A stretch of 64,000 nucleotides of DNA, taken from positions 24,073 through 88,072 of the forward strand of contig NZ_JAENIM010000032.1 of assembly GCF_016595495.1 (NCBI RefSeq), given 5' to 3'. Shown piece after piece: positions 54,137 to 63,760 of this stretch. Each line of letters starts with the position of its first letter. The stretch's first letter is position 1. This stretch comes from Persicirhabdus sediminis. GTDB lineage: Bacteria; Verrucomicrobiota; Verrucomicrobiia; Verrucomicrobiales; Akkermansiaceae. The notes under the pieces were generated by a model. The model made no database searches. It was given only the letters and a program-made list of their open reading frames with translations, and was not told the origin of the DNA. Made by a program: the position numbers and the translations under genes.

Positions 54137-54718
54137 TTACTTGATTTTAATACTGGGAATATCTAAGAAGTCGACGACCTCGCGGCTAGGCTTATGCACT
54201 CTTACAACTCTATTGCCGTATAGATAATAATCCGTGTCAGCTATCGAGGATAAATTCTTCGGCAGATACTCTCTCGATATACGTGAAAAGTCATTCCACG
54301 AATCATCGTCAATGCGCCAGCCTGGCTGAACCTTCTTCTGCCAACCTGGAGGGAGAGGTTTACCACGACGGACATTTTTTGCTAGGCCTGGTGGCAAACC
54401 GTGATCATTACCACTGTACTTGCCAAAATACTTACTCAGCTCATCTCTATCAGAGTCTTTAAATTTTGCTTTGCCTTTAGCATCTGCGTCCCACTTAGAA
54501 TGGTCCTTTTTATCTGGTTTACCTGAGTCCTTTTTATCTGGCTTTTTGTCATTTTTGTCGGGCCCTTTGTTATCTTTATCCGGTCCCTTGCCCTTATTTT
54601 CCTTATTAGGTTTACCACCCTTATCACCTTTACCTTTGCCATGCATTGGCTGAATCATCACTAATCCAGCCACTAGCAGAGCTCCTGTATTTATAATTCT
54701 ATTAGGTATTTTCATCAT
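54137..54718 (-). CDS. Exported Lys/Asp-rich protein with RcnB/CigR-like C-terminus
   Basis: The 193-residue protein has a signal peptide (MMKIPNRIINTGALLVAGLV), then about 60 residues of low-complexity K/G/D/P text (GKPNKENKGKGPDKDNKGPD). The C-terminal domain has two LPPG phrases (GLPPGLAKNVRRGKPLPPGWQKKV) and YYLYGNRVVRVHKPSREVVDF. That arrangement resembles periplasmic RcnB/CigR-type proteins, some of which affect nickel and cobalt homeostasis. The link is tentative, but the urease cluster next door makes nickel of interest. The ATG at 54718 or 54715 is the start. Confidence 0.65.
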   Translation of the reverse strand: MMKIPNRIINTGALLVAGLVMIQPMHGKGKGDKGGKPNKENKGKGPDKDNKGPDKNDKKPDKKDSGKPDKKDHSKWDADAKGKAKFKDSDRDELSKYFGKYSGNDHGLPPGLAKNVRRGKPLPPGWQKKVQPGWRIDDDSWNDFSRISREYLPKNLSSIADTDYYLYGNRVVRVHKPSREVVDFLDIPSIKIK

Positions 54719-54781
54719 TCTAATTAAAGCTTGAAGCAACAAATAACACCTTCTAAATAAGACGTCAACACAGCGAATCCT

Positions 54782-55807
54782 CTACTCATCCCATTGGCGG
54801 ATCTTTTGAGAAAAGTCAGGATCTTGATCCGCGGCTCTGGCTCGCTTGTTAATATGGTGGCGTTTTTTGATCTCCTCAAAGGGGCGATCATGAGGAATTG
54901 AGCCATTGCCATACATCATTCCCTCTAGGCCACCATTGGCTAACAACCTATAATCCCAAGCTTTTGCGTGTCGCACCGCATTCACATGCACAGCGATGTT
55001 AGTCGTGCAGTTACTCGTCCCCGCATTATACCACTGCGGCCTGTCCTTGAGCCCATTCATTGATTTTATATAGTCGAGAAAGAGCTTTTTACCGTCCTCC
55101 TTGTTCATACTAACTAATGGATAGAGGTAAACCTCTTCATTTTGACGATAGTTAGTACGTAAGCGAACAAGGTCACGCTCGGTAGCTACTACATAATAGA
55201 GCTCAAACTGCCTAAAGAACCCTTTCACCGCTGAGTAGGCCTCCCCCTTTTCTTTTCGCGTCTCGATAGAAACACAAATGATACCGTCTGGACCAAAGTC
55301 AAAACTCATCATCGTATGGCAAATGAGCGTAGGCCCCCAGTAGGTCATTGAAATATCAGCCCCCTTAAAATTTGATAGATGAACTTCTCGCTGAATCCAG
55401 TTTTCATCGAAGTCTTTGTCGGTGCGGTAATCAAAGTCGCGCACATTGTGAATCGTCACCTTATCACCATCCATTTCCGCGTAGCTGATATTTCTGAAAT
55501 CAACCATCCAGTCAAGATCGTTAGATGGCTTAAGCGTCAACCACCAGCTGAGGATGAGTACAAAAAAGGCCACGGGAAGAGCCATCCGTAGTTTCGCAAA
55601 ACGTTCACGCTGCACAATCAAAGCACCCAGCATCAACAAGAAACTTAGATAAGCGACGGCTTTGCCAATAAGCGACTGCATATCGAAATGCACAGCGGCA
55701 AGCGCCCACAAGCATGCCAGCGCGATGAACAAGCACGCTATGGCTTTGCCTATTACGAGCACGCAGCGCACTGGCCAATTATATTTGAGTTGAGAATGAA
55801 CGCTCAT
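54782..55807 (-). CDS. DUF4105 membrane protein
   Basis: The 341-residue protein has about three hydrophobic helices in its first 105 residues, followed by a soluble DUF4105 (Lnb N-terminal-like) domain containing IHNVRDFDYRTDKDFDENW, DISMTYWGPTLICHTMMSFDFG, ISIETRKEKGEAYSAVKGFF and the Cys motif YNAGTSNCTTNIAVHVN. The Cys, His and Asp residues suggest a hydrolase or peptidase-like domain facing the periplasm, but no substrate is known. It stands 60 bp upstream of the RcnB/CigR-like gene on the same strand. Confidence 0.8.
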   Translation of the reverse strand: MSVHSQLKYNWPVRCVLVIGKAIACLFIALACLWALAAVHFDMQSLIGKAVAYLSFLLMLGALIVQRERFAKLRMALPVAFFVLILSWWLTLKPSNDLDWMVDFRNISYAEMDGDKVTIHNVRDFDYRTDKDFDENWIQREVHLSNFKGADISMTYWGPTLICHTMMSFDFGPDGIICVSIETRKEKGEAYSAVKGFFRQFELYYVVATERDLVRLRTNYRQNEEVYLYPLVSMNKEDGKKLFLDYIKSMNGLKDRPQWYNAGTSNCTTNIAVHVNAVRHAKAWDYRLLANGGLEGMMYGNGSIPHDRPFEEIKKRHHINKRARAADQDPDFSQKIRQWDE

Positions 55808-55895
55808 TTACATCAATTGAGACATTAGTTAGGATGAAAAGCAATCACTCATTTTTGCATTGGTCAGCTGACTAAAATCGTGGTCAAATTCGACT

Positions 55896-56849
55896 ATGAT
55901 CGAGCGACTGCAATGGCCATCTGCATTTGAGGCTTCAGAGTTCAGCCTAGTGGGTGTATCTGGCGGCAGAGACTCCGTGGCCCTGCTTGATTTGTTAGTT
56001 CGCAGCGGATTAAACAATCTAATCATTTGCCACCTCAACCATCAACTGAGAGGCAATGAATCTGATGGAGATGAGGATTTCGTCCGCCAACTCGCCAACC
56101 AGTATCAACTTCCCATCGAGACATCTTCAATGCCTGTTAGCCAGCTGGCTCAACAAGAAAAAATCTCGCTCGAGCTAGCTGCGCGTCATACTCGCTACCA
56201 GTTTTTCGCCAGCTGTGCAGCAAAACATGGTGCCAATCAGCTGATTCTTGGCCACCACGCAGACGATCAGGCAGAAACAATCCTCTATAACCTCATGCGT
56301 GGCTCAGCTGGACTGCGGGGCATGTCAGCGAGTTCATCTACCCAGCAATACGGCGAGCTAACAATTCTGCGTCCCATGCTAGACATTTCACGTGAGGAGA
56401 TTGATCAATACATCAAAAAACACCACCTCCCCTACCGCGAAGACTCTAGCAATGCAGAAGATTTTGCTGTGCGCAATCGTATCCGCAACGAGCTCATGCC
56501 ACTGGCTAAGGAAATCATGGGCCGCGACCCAAGGCGCTCTATCATCCGAGCTGAATCTATGGCAGTAGCCAACCAGAGCTGGATCGATCAACATATCCAA
56601 TCGCTAGAAATAGAAGACCCTCAGGGGCGATTGTTTTTACCTAAGCTCCAGCAGCTAGACCTCCCTCTGCTAAAGAGAGCAATATACCTCTATCTAAAAA
56701 AACATCAGGTCGCGGAACTCAACGCCAAGAAGATCGACGAATGCCTACAACTGGTCGATCCCAGCCAAGCAAGCAAAGTAAACCTGAGTAAAGGACAATT
56801 TTTACGGCGTAAAGAAAAGCGTTTATTTATCCAAGCATCAACTGACTAA
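55896..56849 (+). CDS. tilS: tRNA(Ile)-lysidine synthase
   Basis: TilS ligates lysine to cytidine-34 of tRNA-Ile(CAU), changing its decoding to AUA. The 317-residue protein has the PP-loop SGGRDS (residues 22-27), HLNHQLRGNESDGDEDFV, ARHTRYQFF, GHHADDQAETILYNLMRG and ILRPMLDISREEI. The large C-terminal domain of E. coli TilS is missing, as in the short Aquifex-type enzymes. It is followed at once by dtd. Confidence 0.93.
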   Translation: MIERLQWPSAFEASEFSLVGVSGGRDSVALLDLLVRSGLNNLIICHLNHQLRGNESDGDEDFVRQLANQYQLPIETSSMPVSQLAQQEKISLELAARHTRYQFFASCAAKHGANQLILGHHADDQAETILYNLMRGSAGLRGMSASSSTQQYGELTILRPMLDISREEIDQYIKKHHLPYREDSSNAEDFAVRNRIRNELMPLAKEIMGRDPRRSIIRAESMAVANQSWIDQHIQSLEIEDPQGRLFLPKLQQLDLPLLKRAIYLYLKKHQVAELNAKKIDECLQLVDPSQASKVNLSKGQFLRRKEKRLFIQASTD

Positions 56850-56850
56850 C

Positions 56851-57303
56851 ATGAGAGTAATCATTCAACGAGTATCCCAGGCAAAGGTAGAAATCGAAGG
56901 TGAAGTTGCCGGCCAAATAGGCAGCGGGTTTGCTATCCTGCTAGGCATAGAAGAAGCCGATGGGCTAGATGACGTGAACTGGCTTTGTGGCAAAATCTCA
57001 AAAATGCGCATCTTCGGTGATGATGAAGGCAAGATGAACCGCTCACTAATGGATGTTGACGGTGAGGTGTTAGTCATCAGCCAATTCACGCTACACGCCA
57101 GCACCAAAAAGGGTAATCGCCCATCTTTCATCAAGTCAGCTAGACCTGACCACGCGATGCCTCTCTATGAAGCTTTCAAAAAAGAAATGAGCCAACAAAT
57201 TGGCAAAAGTGTAGCTAGTGGAAGGTTTGGCGCGGAAATGCAAGTCACCCTAACGAATGATGGTCCAGTAACCATCACGATGGATTCTCAAAACCGCGAA
57301 TGA
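56851..57303 (+). CDS. dtd: D-aminoacyl-tRNA deacylase
   Basis: Dtd removes D-amino acids from mischarged tRNA. The 150-residue protein has the normal length and motifs MRVIIQRVSQAKVEIEGEVAGQIGSGF, VLVISQFTLHASTKKGNRPSF with the catalytic Gln-Phe-Thr region and ASGRFGAEMQVTLTNDGPVTI with the cross-subunit GPVT loop. It starts one base after tilS stops, so both tRNA-quality genes are cotranscribed. Confidence 0.95.
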   Translation: MRVIIQRVSQAKVEIEGEVAGQIGSGFAILLGIEEADGLDDVNWLCGKISKMRIFGDDEGKMNRSLMDVDGEVLVISQFTLHASTKKGNRPSFIKSARPDHAMPLYEAFKKEMSQQIGKSVASGRFGAEMQVTLTNDGPVTITMDSQNRE

Positions 57304-57337
57304 TAGACTCACTTAGCTAGAGCCCAGCTCTGGCTAA

Positions 57338-58468
57338 CTATTTTTTCAAGCGCAGTGAGGTTCCGCAGAAAATACAACGGAACCAATGAAATAACAGCGC
57401 GTGTAGAGCCGTTGGCAACATGTAGCCAATACCTGAAACATGATGCGCCTTCTTGTGGCGAAAACATTTCTTAGGTGTGTATTGGCGCTGACGGCATACT
57501 TGGCAACGAGCTTTTGGTGCCGAGAACAGCCACAGAATGGCAAACAAGATAAGCGAGCCAATGATCCAAAGTGGCCACAATGCTTCGCGATCAAAAAAGT
57601 AAACGGGGATCATGCATAAGCTGCCAAGAAAGGATAGCTGAAGTCCAATGATAACCAATGAAGCAAAATAAAACTGTCCTGCTGCTGGGTGAAGAACGCC
57701 TCGTACATAACGTCGAGATCCTCTATCTACCCCTTCATTGACTTTTGCACTTGTTTGCACGGAAGTACCCGCCTCAGCGGCTTGCAGTGGCTCAACGCGA
57801 CGACGGTTTTCTCTAACGTCATCAAAGTTTTGGATAACCTCTTTATTAAGTACTACTGGCTTCGCTTCCTCTTGTTCAGAGGTAGGCTCTTCGACGACAG
57901 GCTCGTCTAACTTAACCTTGTGCTTCTTCTTGATCTTTTTGCTTTGCTTCTTCTTCGCCTGCTCCTTTTTAGCCAGAGCCTTCTTCTCTTTAGCTGCACG
58001 CTCAGCACGGCGTTTATCTATCAGCTCTTGAACTTCGTCACTAATATGGTGGTCGTGATCATGCTCAACCAAAACGATCCCTTCGGGAATGTCATCTAGG
58101 CTGGCTCCTTGTTGTTTTAATACACCGGCTGGAATTGCCTCCGCCATTGGCGCATCCATCACTAACTGAACAATGTCTGACTTATCCTCGTAGCTAGTCT
58201 GCAATTCATCAACTTCACTCTGCACAACATCTGCTTGCAGTTCTTCGCTGATACCATGCTCGTCACGAGCGGCTTCCACCCATTTCCTAACGACCTTTTC
58301 CTTTGGCAATTCCTCACAAACTCCCAACAGCGCGTTGGCCTTTTTCATCTCAGCCAACAGACTGCTTGCACTCACCTCGTAGAGCTCATCTGCACGAGTA
58401 TAGCCAACCGCTTCTAGCAGATCGATCTGCTCGTTCGTAATTTCGGAAAGGTCTTGGAAGTTTAGCAT
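57338..58468 (-). CDS. DUF4332-like protein with Lys-rich coil, two membrane helices and a zinc-binding tail
   Basis: The 376-residue protein starts with a helix-hairpin-helix region (ITNEQIDLLEAVGYTRADEL) resembling DUF4332. A strongly charged segment follows (about 150-190, RRAERAAKEKKALAKKEQAK and KKQSKKIKKKHKVK). Two hydrophobic helices lie near residues 265-315. The C-terminal tail carries CQVC, CFRHKKAHH and CIFC, from about residue 322, which could bind zinc. Exact function is unknown. It stands between dtd (convergent) and valS (same strand). Confidence 0.65.
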   Translation of the reverse strand: MLNFQDLSEITNEQIDLLEAVGYTRADELYEVSASSLLAEMKKANALLGVCEELPKEKVVRKWVEAARDEHGISEELQADVVQSEVDELQTSYEDKSDIVQLVMDAPMAEAIPAGVLKQQGASLDDIPEGIVLVEHDHDHHISDEVQELIDKRRAERAAKEKKALAKKEQAKKKQSKKIKKKHKVKLDEPVVEEPTSEQEEAKPVVLNKEVIQNFDDVRENRRRVEPLQAAEAGTSVQTSAKVNEGVDRGSRRYVRGVLHPAAGQFYFASLVIIGLQLSFLGSLCMIPVYFFDREALWPLWIIGSLILFAILWLFSAPKARCQVCRQRQYTPKKCFRHKKAHHVSGIGYMLPTALHALLFHWFRCIFCGTSLRLKK

Positions 58469-58507
58469 ATTGGCTCAATTGTAAATCTGCCCCATAAATA
58501 TGACAAA

Positions 58508-58546
58508 CCACCTAGATGATACAAGCCTATTGCATCACCTAGGTGG
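58508..58546 (-). terminator. Possible terminator after valS
   Basis: CCACCTAG pairs with CTAGGTGG (8 bp) plus TGAT/ATCA across a bulge, giving a long hairpin downstream of the valS stop. Only a weak TTTG tract follows on the minus strand. Confidence 0.5.
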
Positions 58547-58571
58547 ATAAATCGATCAATATTGAGAGCTA

Positions 58572-61247
58572 CTATAAAGCCGCTAACATTTCGTTGAACT
58601 GAGCAACTTTAGCCTGCAACTCAGCTAGACGTTCACGCTCAACAGCCACTACAGCTTCTGGCGCACGGTCAACGAAGTTTTTGTTATTGAGCATGCCTTG
58701 GCATTTCTGCAGGTCTTTTTCAACTTTAGCAATCTCGTCGCTGAGGCGCTTCTTCTCAGCATCAACGTCAATCAAACCATCTAGCGGCATGTAGGCTTCA
58801 CCAATATCTGTCACCGCAGCAGGTGTGCCTCGCTCAGGCGCGTAATCCACATCAATGCTAACTTCTTTGGCTCCAGCGAGAACCGCTAGAGTGTCAATTT
58901 GCGAAGTCACCCACTCGCCAGCTGGCTTGAGAACAAACTTTACGTCGCGGCTGTTAGCTAGCTTGTATTCAGCTTTCAGGTTACGCAAACGTGCCGCTGC
59001 TTGATAAACAGCTGCAGCTACGCGTTGGGCTTCAGCGATATCAGCGGCGTCCACACCAGCTAGCACTGGCTCTGTTGGAAGCTCTTTCTGCATCACAAAC
59101 TCATCATCAGCTAGGAAGCCAAGACGGAGTGAAAGCTCTTCCGTGATGTGTGGCATGAACGGGTGCAAGCACTGCAGGTAGCGGCTCATCACGGTGTCCA
59201 TCACCTTCAGCGTCAGCTCTTTCACAGCTGGATCTTCAGAGCGGAAATCGCCCTTCACCGCTTCGAGGAACTTATCACAGTATTCTGTCCAGAAGAACTC
59301 ATAGAGCTGCTGACAGACTTCGTTAAAGCGGTAGTTAGCGTATGATTTCTCCAAGCTAACAAATAGACCATCTAGCTTAGCGAGGATGTCTAGGTGAGTA
59401 GCTGGCAACTCAATGCCTTCCCAGCTAGCTGGAATTTCCAGCCTCGCATCTGAGTTCATCTGGCGGAAGCGACAGGCGTTATATAGCTTGTTAGCAAAGT
59501 TACGTCCTTCAGCTACGGAGTCTTCTTCGAAGCAAATATCAGATCCAACAGGTGCAATACGCATCAGACCAAAGCGCAGGCCATCAGCACCGTATTTGTC
59601 CATCAGATCGATTGGATCAGGTGAATTCCCTAATGACTTGCTCATCTTACGTCCCTGAGCATCGCGGATGATCGCGGTGAAGTAGACGTTCTTGAATGGG
59701 AGCTCCTCAGTAAACTGATAGCCAGCCATGATCATGCGAGCCACCCAGAAGAAAATGATATCTGGACCTGTAACCAAGTCAGCTGTTGGGTAGAACTTGG
59801 AGCGCTCTTGCTCGTTCATGGTCGCAAATGGCCACAGCCATGAGCTGAACCACGTGTCCATGACGTCTTCATCACGCACCCAGTTGTCTTCATCTGTTGG
59901 AGGCACTGTACCTACGTAGATGTCGCCGTGCTGCAGGTCGTTCATGTCTAGCGACTCAGCTTCTTGCAGCTCAGTTGCCTTTTCCTTACGGTACCAAACT
60001 GGAATCTGGTGACCCCACCACAGCTGGCGGCTGATGCACCAATCCTGGATATTCTCCATCCAGTTAGCATAAGTTTTACGCCAGCGCTCTGGGCGGAAAG
60101 AAATGTCTCCGTTAGCTACAGCTTCAGTCGCTTCTGGCACAGCTGGGTATTTCAGGAACCACTGCATGGAGATGCGAGGCTCGATGACAACGTCGGCACG
60201 TTCAGAGTAGCCTACGCTGTTTTCGTATTCCTCTACCTTGATGAGTAAGCCCATCTCTTCCAGCTTAGCGGCAGCTTTTCTGCGTGCTACAAATCTATCA
60301 AGATTATCTAACTCTGGAACCTCTGGGCAGTTGATGGTGCCGTCAGGGTGCATGATGTCGATGATTTCCAGACCGTGACGCTGGCCGATTTCAAAGTCGT
60401 TTTTATCGTGAGCTGGCGTGATTTTCAGCGCGCCTGTACCAAACTCCACATCAACGTGGTCGTCGGCAATGATCTCAATTTCAGCTGGCGGGAATGGGCG
60501 TCTAACTTTACGTCCAACATACTTGCCATAGCGCTCGTCTTTAGGATTCACCGCTACTGCTGTATCACCCATCAGCGTCTCAGGACGTGTGGTGGAAATT
60601 TCTAAATACTCACCCGGTGCATCTACCAGCTCGTAGCGCATGAAGTAGAGTTTTGAGTTCTGCGGCTTCATGATCACCTCTTCGTCAGACAGAGCCGTTA
60701 GTGAAACTGGACACCAGTTTACCATGCGCTTGCCACGATAGATGAGACCTTGGTTAAATAAATCGGTGAAAACCTTAGCTACCCACTCGCTGTACTCAGC
60801 GTCCATGGTGAAGCGCTCGCGATCCCAGTCACACGAACAGCCAAGGCGCTTTAGCTGCTTGATAATGATGCCACCGTGCTCTTCTTTCCAATCCCAAACA
60901 CGCTCGAGAAACTTCTCACGGCCTAGGTCGCGCCGCGTCATGTGTTCGTTTTCGCGCAGCTGGCGCTCCACTTTTGTTTGTGTCGCAATGCCAGCGTGGT
61001 CAGTACCAGGCAGCCACAAAACTTCCTTACCCTTCTGGCGGGCGCGGCGAGCTAGAATATCTTGAATGCTGTTATTCAGCACATGGCCAAGGTGCAAAAT
61101 CCCCGTCACATTCGGTGGCGGAATTACAATCGAGTAACCTTCCTTCGAAGAGTTCTCGTCAGCGCGGAAGCATCCCGCGTCATTCCAAGAAGCATACCAC
61201 TTCTTCTCCACATCCTGTGGCTCATAAGCTTTGGGCAGTTCAGACAT
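58572..61247 (-). CDS. valS: Valyl-tRNA synthetase
   Basis: ValS attaches valine to tRNA-Val. The 891-residue protein has the class I motifs PPPNVTGILHLGHVLNNSIQD (HLGH at 52-55) and GRKMSKSLGNSPDPIDLMDKYGADGLRFG, the editing domain STTRPETLMGDTAVAVNPKD, and a C-terminal coiled coil (DAEKKRLSDEIAKVEKDLQKCQ). The start is set at the ATG at 61247 (MSELPKAYEPQDVEKKWY), where the conserved N-terminus begins. Confidence 0.97.
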   Translation of the reverse strand: MSELPKAYEPQDVEKKWYASWNDAGCFRADENSSKEGYSIVIPPPNVTGILHLGHVLNNSIQDILARRARQKGKEVLWLPGTDHAGIATQTKVERQLRENEHMTRRDLGREKFLERVWDWKEEHGGIIIKQLKRLGCSCDWDRERFTMDAEYSEWVAKVFTDLFNQGLIYRGKRMVNWCPVSLTALSDEEVIMKPQNSKLYFMRYELVDAPGEYLEISTTRPETLMGDTAVAVNPKDERYGKYVGRKVRRPFPPAEIEIIADDHVDVEFGTGALKITPAHDKNDFEIGQRHGLEIIDIMHPDGTINCPEVPELDNLDRFVARRKAAAKLEEMGLLIKVEEYENSVGYSERADVVIEPRISMQWFLKYPAVPEATEAVANGDISFRPERWRKTYANWMENIQDWCISRQLWWGHQIPVWYRKEKATELQEAESLDMNDLQHGDIYVGTVPPTDEDNWVRDEDVMDTWFSSWLWPFATMNEQERSKFYPTADLVTGPDIIFFWVARMIMAGYQFTEELPFKNVYFTAIIRDAQGRKMSKSLGNSPDPIDLMDKYGADGLRFGLMRIAPVGSDICFEEDSVAEGRNFANKLYNACRFRQMNSDARLEIPASWEGIELPATHLDILAKLDGLFVSLEKSYANYRFNEVCQQLYEFFWTEYCDKFLEAVKGDFRSEDPAVKELTLKVMDTVMSRYLQCLHPFMPHITEELSLRLGFLADDEFVMQKELPTEPVLAGVDAADIAEAQRVAAAVYQAAARLRNLKAEYKLANSRDVKFVLKPAGEWVTSQIDTLAVLAGAKEVSIDVDYAPERGTPAAVTDIGEAYMPLDGLIDVDAEKKRLSDEIAKVEKDLQKCQGMLNNKNFVDRAPEAVVAVERERLAELQAKVAQFNEMLAAL

Positions 61248-61320
61248 GGCGCATGTGTGCCAAAGCCAGCCGCCCCACTCAAGCCAATAATCTTGCAATC
61301 GCCTACCATCAAACGCCTGC

Positions 61321-62637
61321 CTAGCTAGCTGCCAGCCACAGGCGCAACCAGTCAGCCAGCTGGCCAGCTACTTCCTTTTTCTCAAAACTAACCACATCTA
61401 GGTGTTTTTTGCCCTTCAGCCGAACGCGATAGCGTGGCTTGTTATTCACACGGCCCGAATTCAGCACCTCAACCTTGGTGAAAATATCCCGCTGATAACA
61501 TACTTCTTTGCCCAATTGATCGCGTTTGCTTTCGCGAAACCTCAACTCAGCTGAAGTAAATTCATACACCTTCACACGACCAGAGAAATAATTCGCAGCA
61601 AAGAAGAATGCAGCCGCCAGTAAAACACTAAACACTACAAAGAGCACATCGAACACGCTAGAGATCACAGAGAACACTCCCGGTTCCCTCATAGAGCTGA
61701 ATATAAGAATATCATAGTATAACAAAAACCCTATCCCTAGCAGAGGAATCATTCCTGCCATAGCTAGCTGGAAACTGCAGCTATGTTTGCGCTTAATGCG
61801 AAAACCATCGTGCCCAACTCGGGTCAAAGTGAGGTTCTTTTCTTTGATCTCAGCTAGCTGACTGAAATCGCTAGCTCCACTAGCTGCGACGACATCTTCC
61901 CCGTGATCTAGCTGACGCCCAACTGGCAAATCCAGAGCCTGTTCGAGCTGTGCACATAACCAGAAAACTTCATCGCGTGACAAACGAGAACCAAACTCGA
62001 GACCCTCTTTTCCAGCTGTCGTCACCTTCACCCCATACACAAGACTATCATTCTCCCGATAAGCCTCGTAGGTATCCACCCTTGTAACCAGCTCTCTAGC
62101 TAACACAGTCTGTTTAGATTTCCCAAATAGCTTCTGTAATAAAATCACTCGCTCTCTATCAACTACGACAATGGATTCCATCAACATAGACTTCAGCCCA
62201 AAATAGCCAATAGCGATGCCACCTAACCAAAACGGAATAGTGAATGACAAGGTCGTTATCTTATAAGAGACTGACTCGGTTTCAACGATGACTGCAAAAG
62301 CCGTGAACGCCCCTACAAAAACTAACAATACGACAGACAAGACCAACATAAAATTGATCTTCTTAGTAGCCGGTAGTAGCCAGCTACATGAACCATCATC
62401 CTTGCTCTCAATGATCTTTGACTTAGCAGGTTTTTCATAAATCCGATTGGCTGAATCAGGCTCAAGAAAGATCAAATCCATCATGCCGCCGCTCCAGCCA
62501 CAGGCACAGCACACGATTTCGTCAGGCATTACAGCTGGCAAGGCTAACGACCACGAACACATAGGGCAAACCGCCCCCTTTTTGCGTAAGTGCTCATAGC
62601 CTTTACGCTCTGCTAATCCCTTTACTAACTTGAACAT
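61321..62637 (-). CDS. Zinc-ribbon membrane protein of unknown function
   Basis: The 438-residue protein has an N-terminal zinc ribbon (CPMC at 24-27 and CCAC at 43-46, in AVCPMCSWSLALP and IVCCACGWSGG), followed by paired hydrophobic helices (about 100-165) and another pair (about 285-345), with soluble charged segments between. A fragment RVILLQKLFGKSKQTVLA resembles membrane-flanking beta domains of PH-like proteins. I do not recognise the family. It stands 73 bp upstream of valS on the same strand. Confidence 0.6.
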   Translation of the reverse strand: MFKLVKGLAERKGYEHLRKKGAVCPMCSWSLALPAVMPDEIVCCACGWSGGMMDLIFLEPDSANRIYEKPAKSKIIESKDDGSCSWLLPATKKINFMLVLSVVLLVFVGAFTAFAVIVETESVSYKITTLSFTIPFWLGGIAIGYFGLKSMLMESIVVVDRERVILLQKLFGKSKQTVLARELVTRVDTYEAYRENDSLVYGVKVTTAGKEGLEFGSRLSRDEVFWLCAQLEQALDLPVGRQLDHGEDVVAASGASDFSQLAEIKEKNLTLTRVGHDGFRIKRKHSCSFQLAMAGMIPLLGIGFLLYYDILIFSSMREPGVFSVISSVFDVLFVVFSVLLAAAFFFAANYFSGRVKVYEFTSAELRFRESKRDQLGKEVCYQRDIFTKVEVLNSGRVNNKPRYRVRLKGKKHLDVVSFEKKEVAGQLADWLRLWLAAS

Positions 62638-62692
62638 GACGATAATAACCAGCTAAGACTAGCAGCCACTGCTGCCATACACTCCCAAAAGA

Positions 62693-63658
62693 TTAATAAT
62701 TTTTCAGCAACTCCCAGATATCCGGACGGATGTAGTTAGGGAAGTAAGTTGTCTTTTTTACCTTCTCAGGCTCATCCTCCTGAGCGAGATCACCCATGCT
62801 CCATAAAGCCGCGCCTAAATACTGCTTTGATGACTTATAAGGCGCTAAAACTTTAATCGCCGCCTTCATATAGTCAGACTGTTTATGACCAGTGTCTTTG
62901 CGGCCCTTACCACCTTTTTTGACAATATATTCATACTCACCCCAAGCTGCTGACGCTGGGATCCCCACCATATAATGCTTTCCAGTTTCCTCCGCACAGG
63001 TCTGACATAACTTCACGATCTGGTTTAAGCGTTTTTCAAATTTCTTTGGTCCAGGATTTTCACCACTACTATCATAGCCTGATAGAATAACGATATTGCA
63101 CGATTTAAAAATCTCCAACATCAAGGGCTTAGGCTTCGCCCCAACAAATAATGTGCTCACTTTGCCACGATCATTCAGCATCTCCGTCAGATGCTTGTAA
63201 AACGGCAAATGGCTTTCATCAAAAGGCTCAATATCAATCTGCACACCCGCTGCGCTACGGTCTCTCAGAATAGCCTTAGCTACTTCCTTTGCAGCATCCT
63301 TATACTCGTCGTCAGTCCAGTTGCTAAACTCCTTCTTATCTGCCCGACCATCCACAATAGGCATGATCAAGGTCCCCGATGGCATCGCACTTCTACAGGC
63401 TCTAGAATTGTCGCTATTATAATAAACGGAAACCTCACGACTCTTAGGATCAGCCGTCACCGAGCCAGTATAGGGGAAAAAATACTTAAACTGCAAATGA
63501 TCCGCTGCCTCTTCATTGAAGTCGCGCACATGTTGTTTCAGATTCTTAGGCGGCGTATAATTCCAGGTAGATATCCCCTTAGGTAAATCCGGCAAATCCT
63601 TAGCCGTCAGAGGCAAGCTCATCGACAACAACACACACAGAAAAATATTTTTCACCAT
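62693..63658 (-). CDS. Exported TIM-barrel protein resembling glycoside hydrolases
   Basis: The 321-residue protein has a signal peptide (MVKNIFLCVLLSMSLPLTA-K) and a predicted beta/alpha barrel: TWNYTPP, IMPIVDGRAD, AKAILRDRSAAGVQIDIEPFD, STLFVGAKPKPLM, CNIVILSGYDSSG, YMVGIPASAAWGEYEYIV and LGAALWSMGDLAQ. VQIDIEPFDES resembles the acidic catalytic stretch of family 18-type hydrolases but is not the standard DxxDxDxE. Substrate is unknown. It reads toward the zinc-ribbon gene after 55 bp. Confidence 0.65.
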   Translation of the reverse strand: MVKNIFLCVLLSMSLPLTAKDLPDLPKGISTWNYTPPKNLKQHVRDFNEEAADHLQFKYFFPYTGSVTADPKSREVSVYYNSDNSRACRSAMPSGTLIMPIVDGRADKKEFSNWTDDEYKDAAKEVAKAILRDRSAAGVQIDIEPFDESHLPFYKHLTEMLNDRGKVSTLFVGAKPKPLMLEIFKSCNIVILSGYDSSGENPGPKKFEKRLNQIVKLCQTCAEETGKHYMVGIPASAAWGEYEYIVKKGGKGRKDTGHKQSDYMKAAIKVLAPYKSSKQYLGAALWSMGDLAQEDEPEKVKKTTYFPNYIRPDIWELLKNY

Positions 63659-63760
63659 GAAAGTTAGCTTATCTAATGAAGCTAGTCACATGTCTAGATC
63701 ATTAACTAACATGAAAACCTAACCAATAAAACATTCCCCCAAAAAAACGAGAGCACCTTC

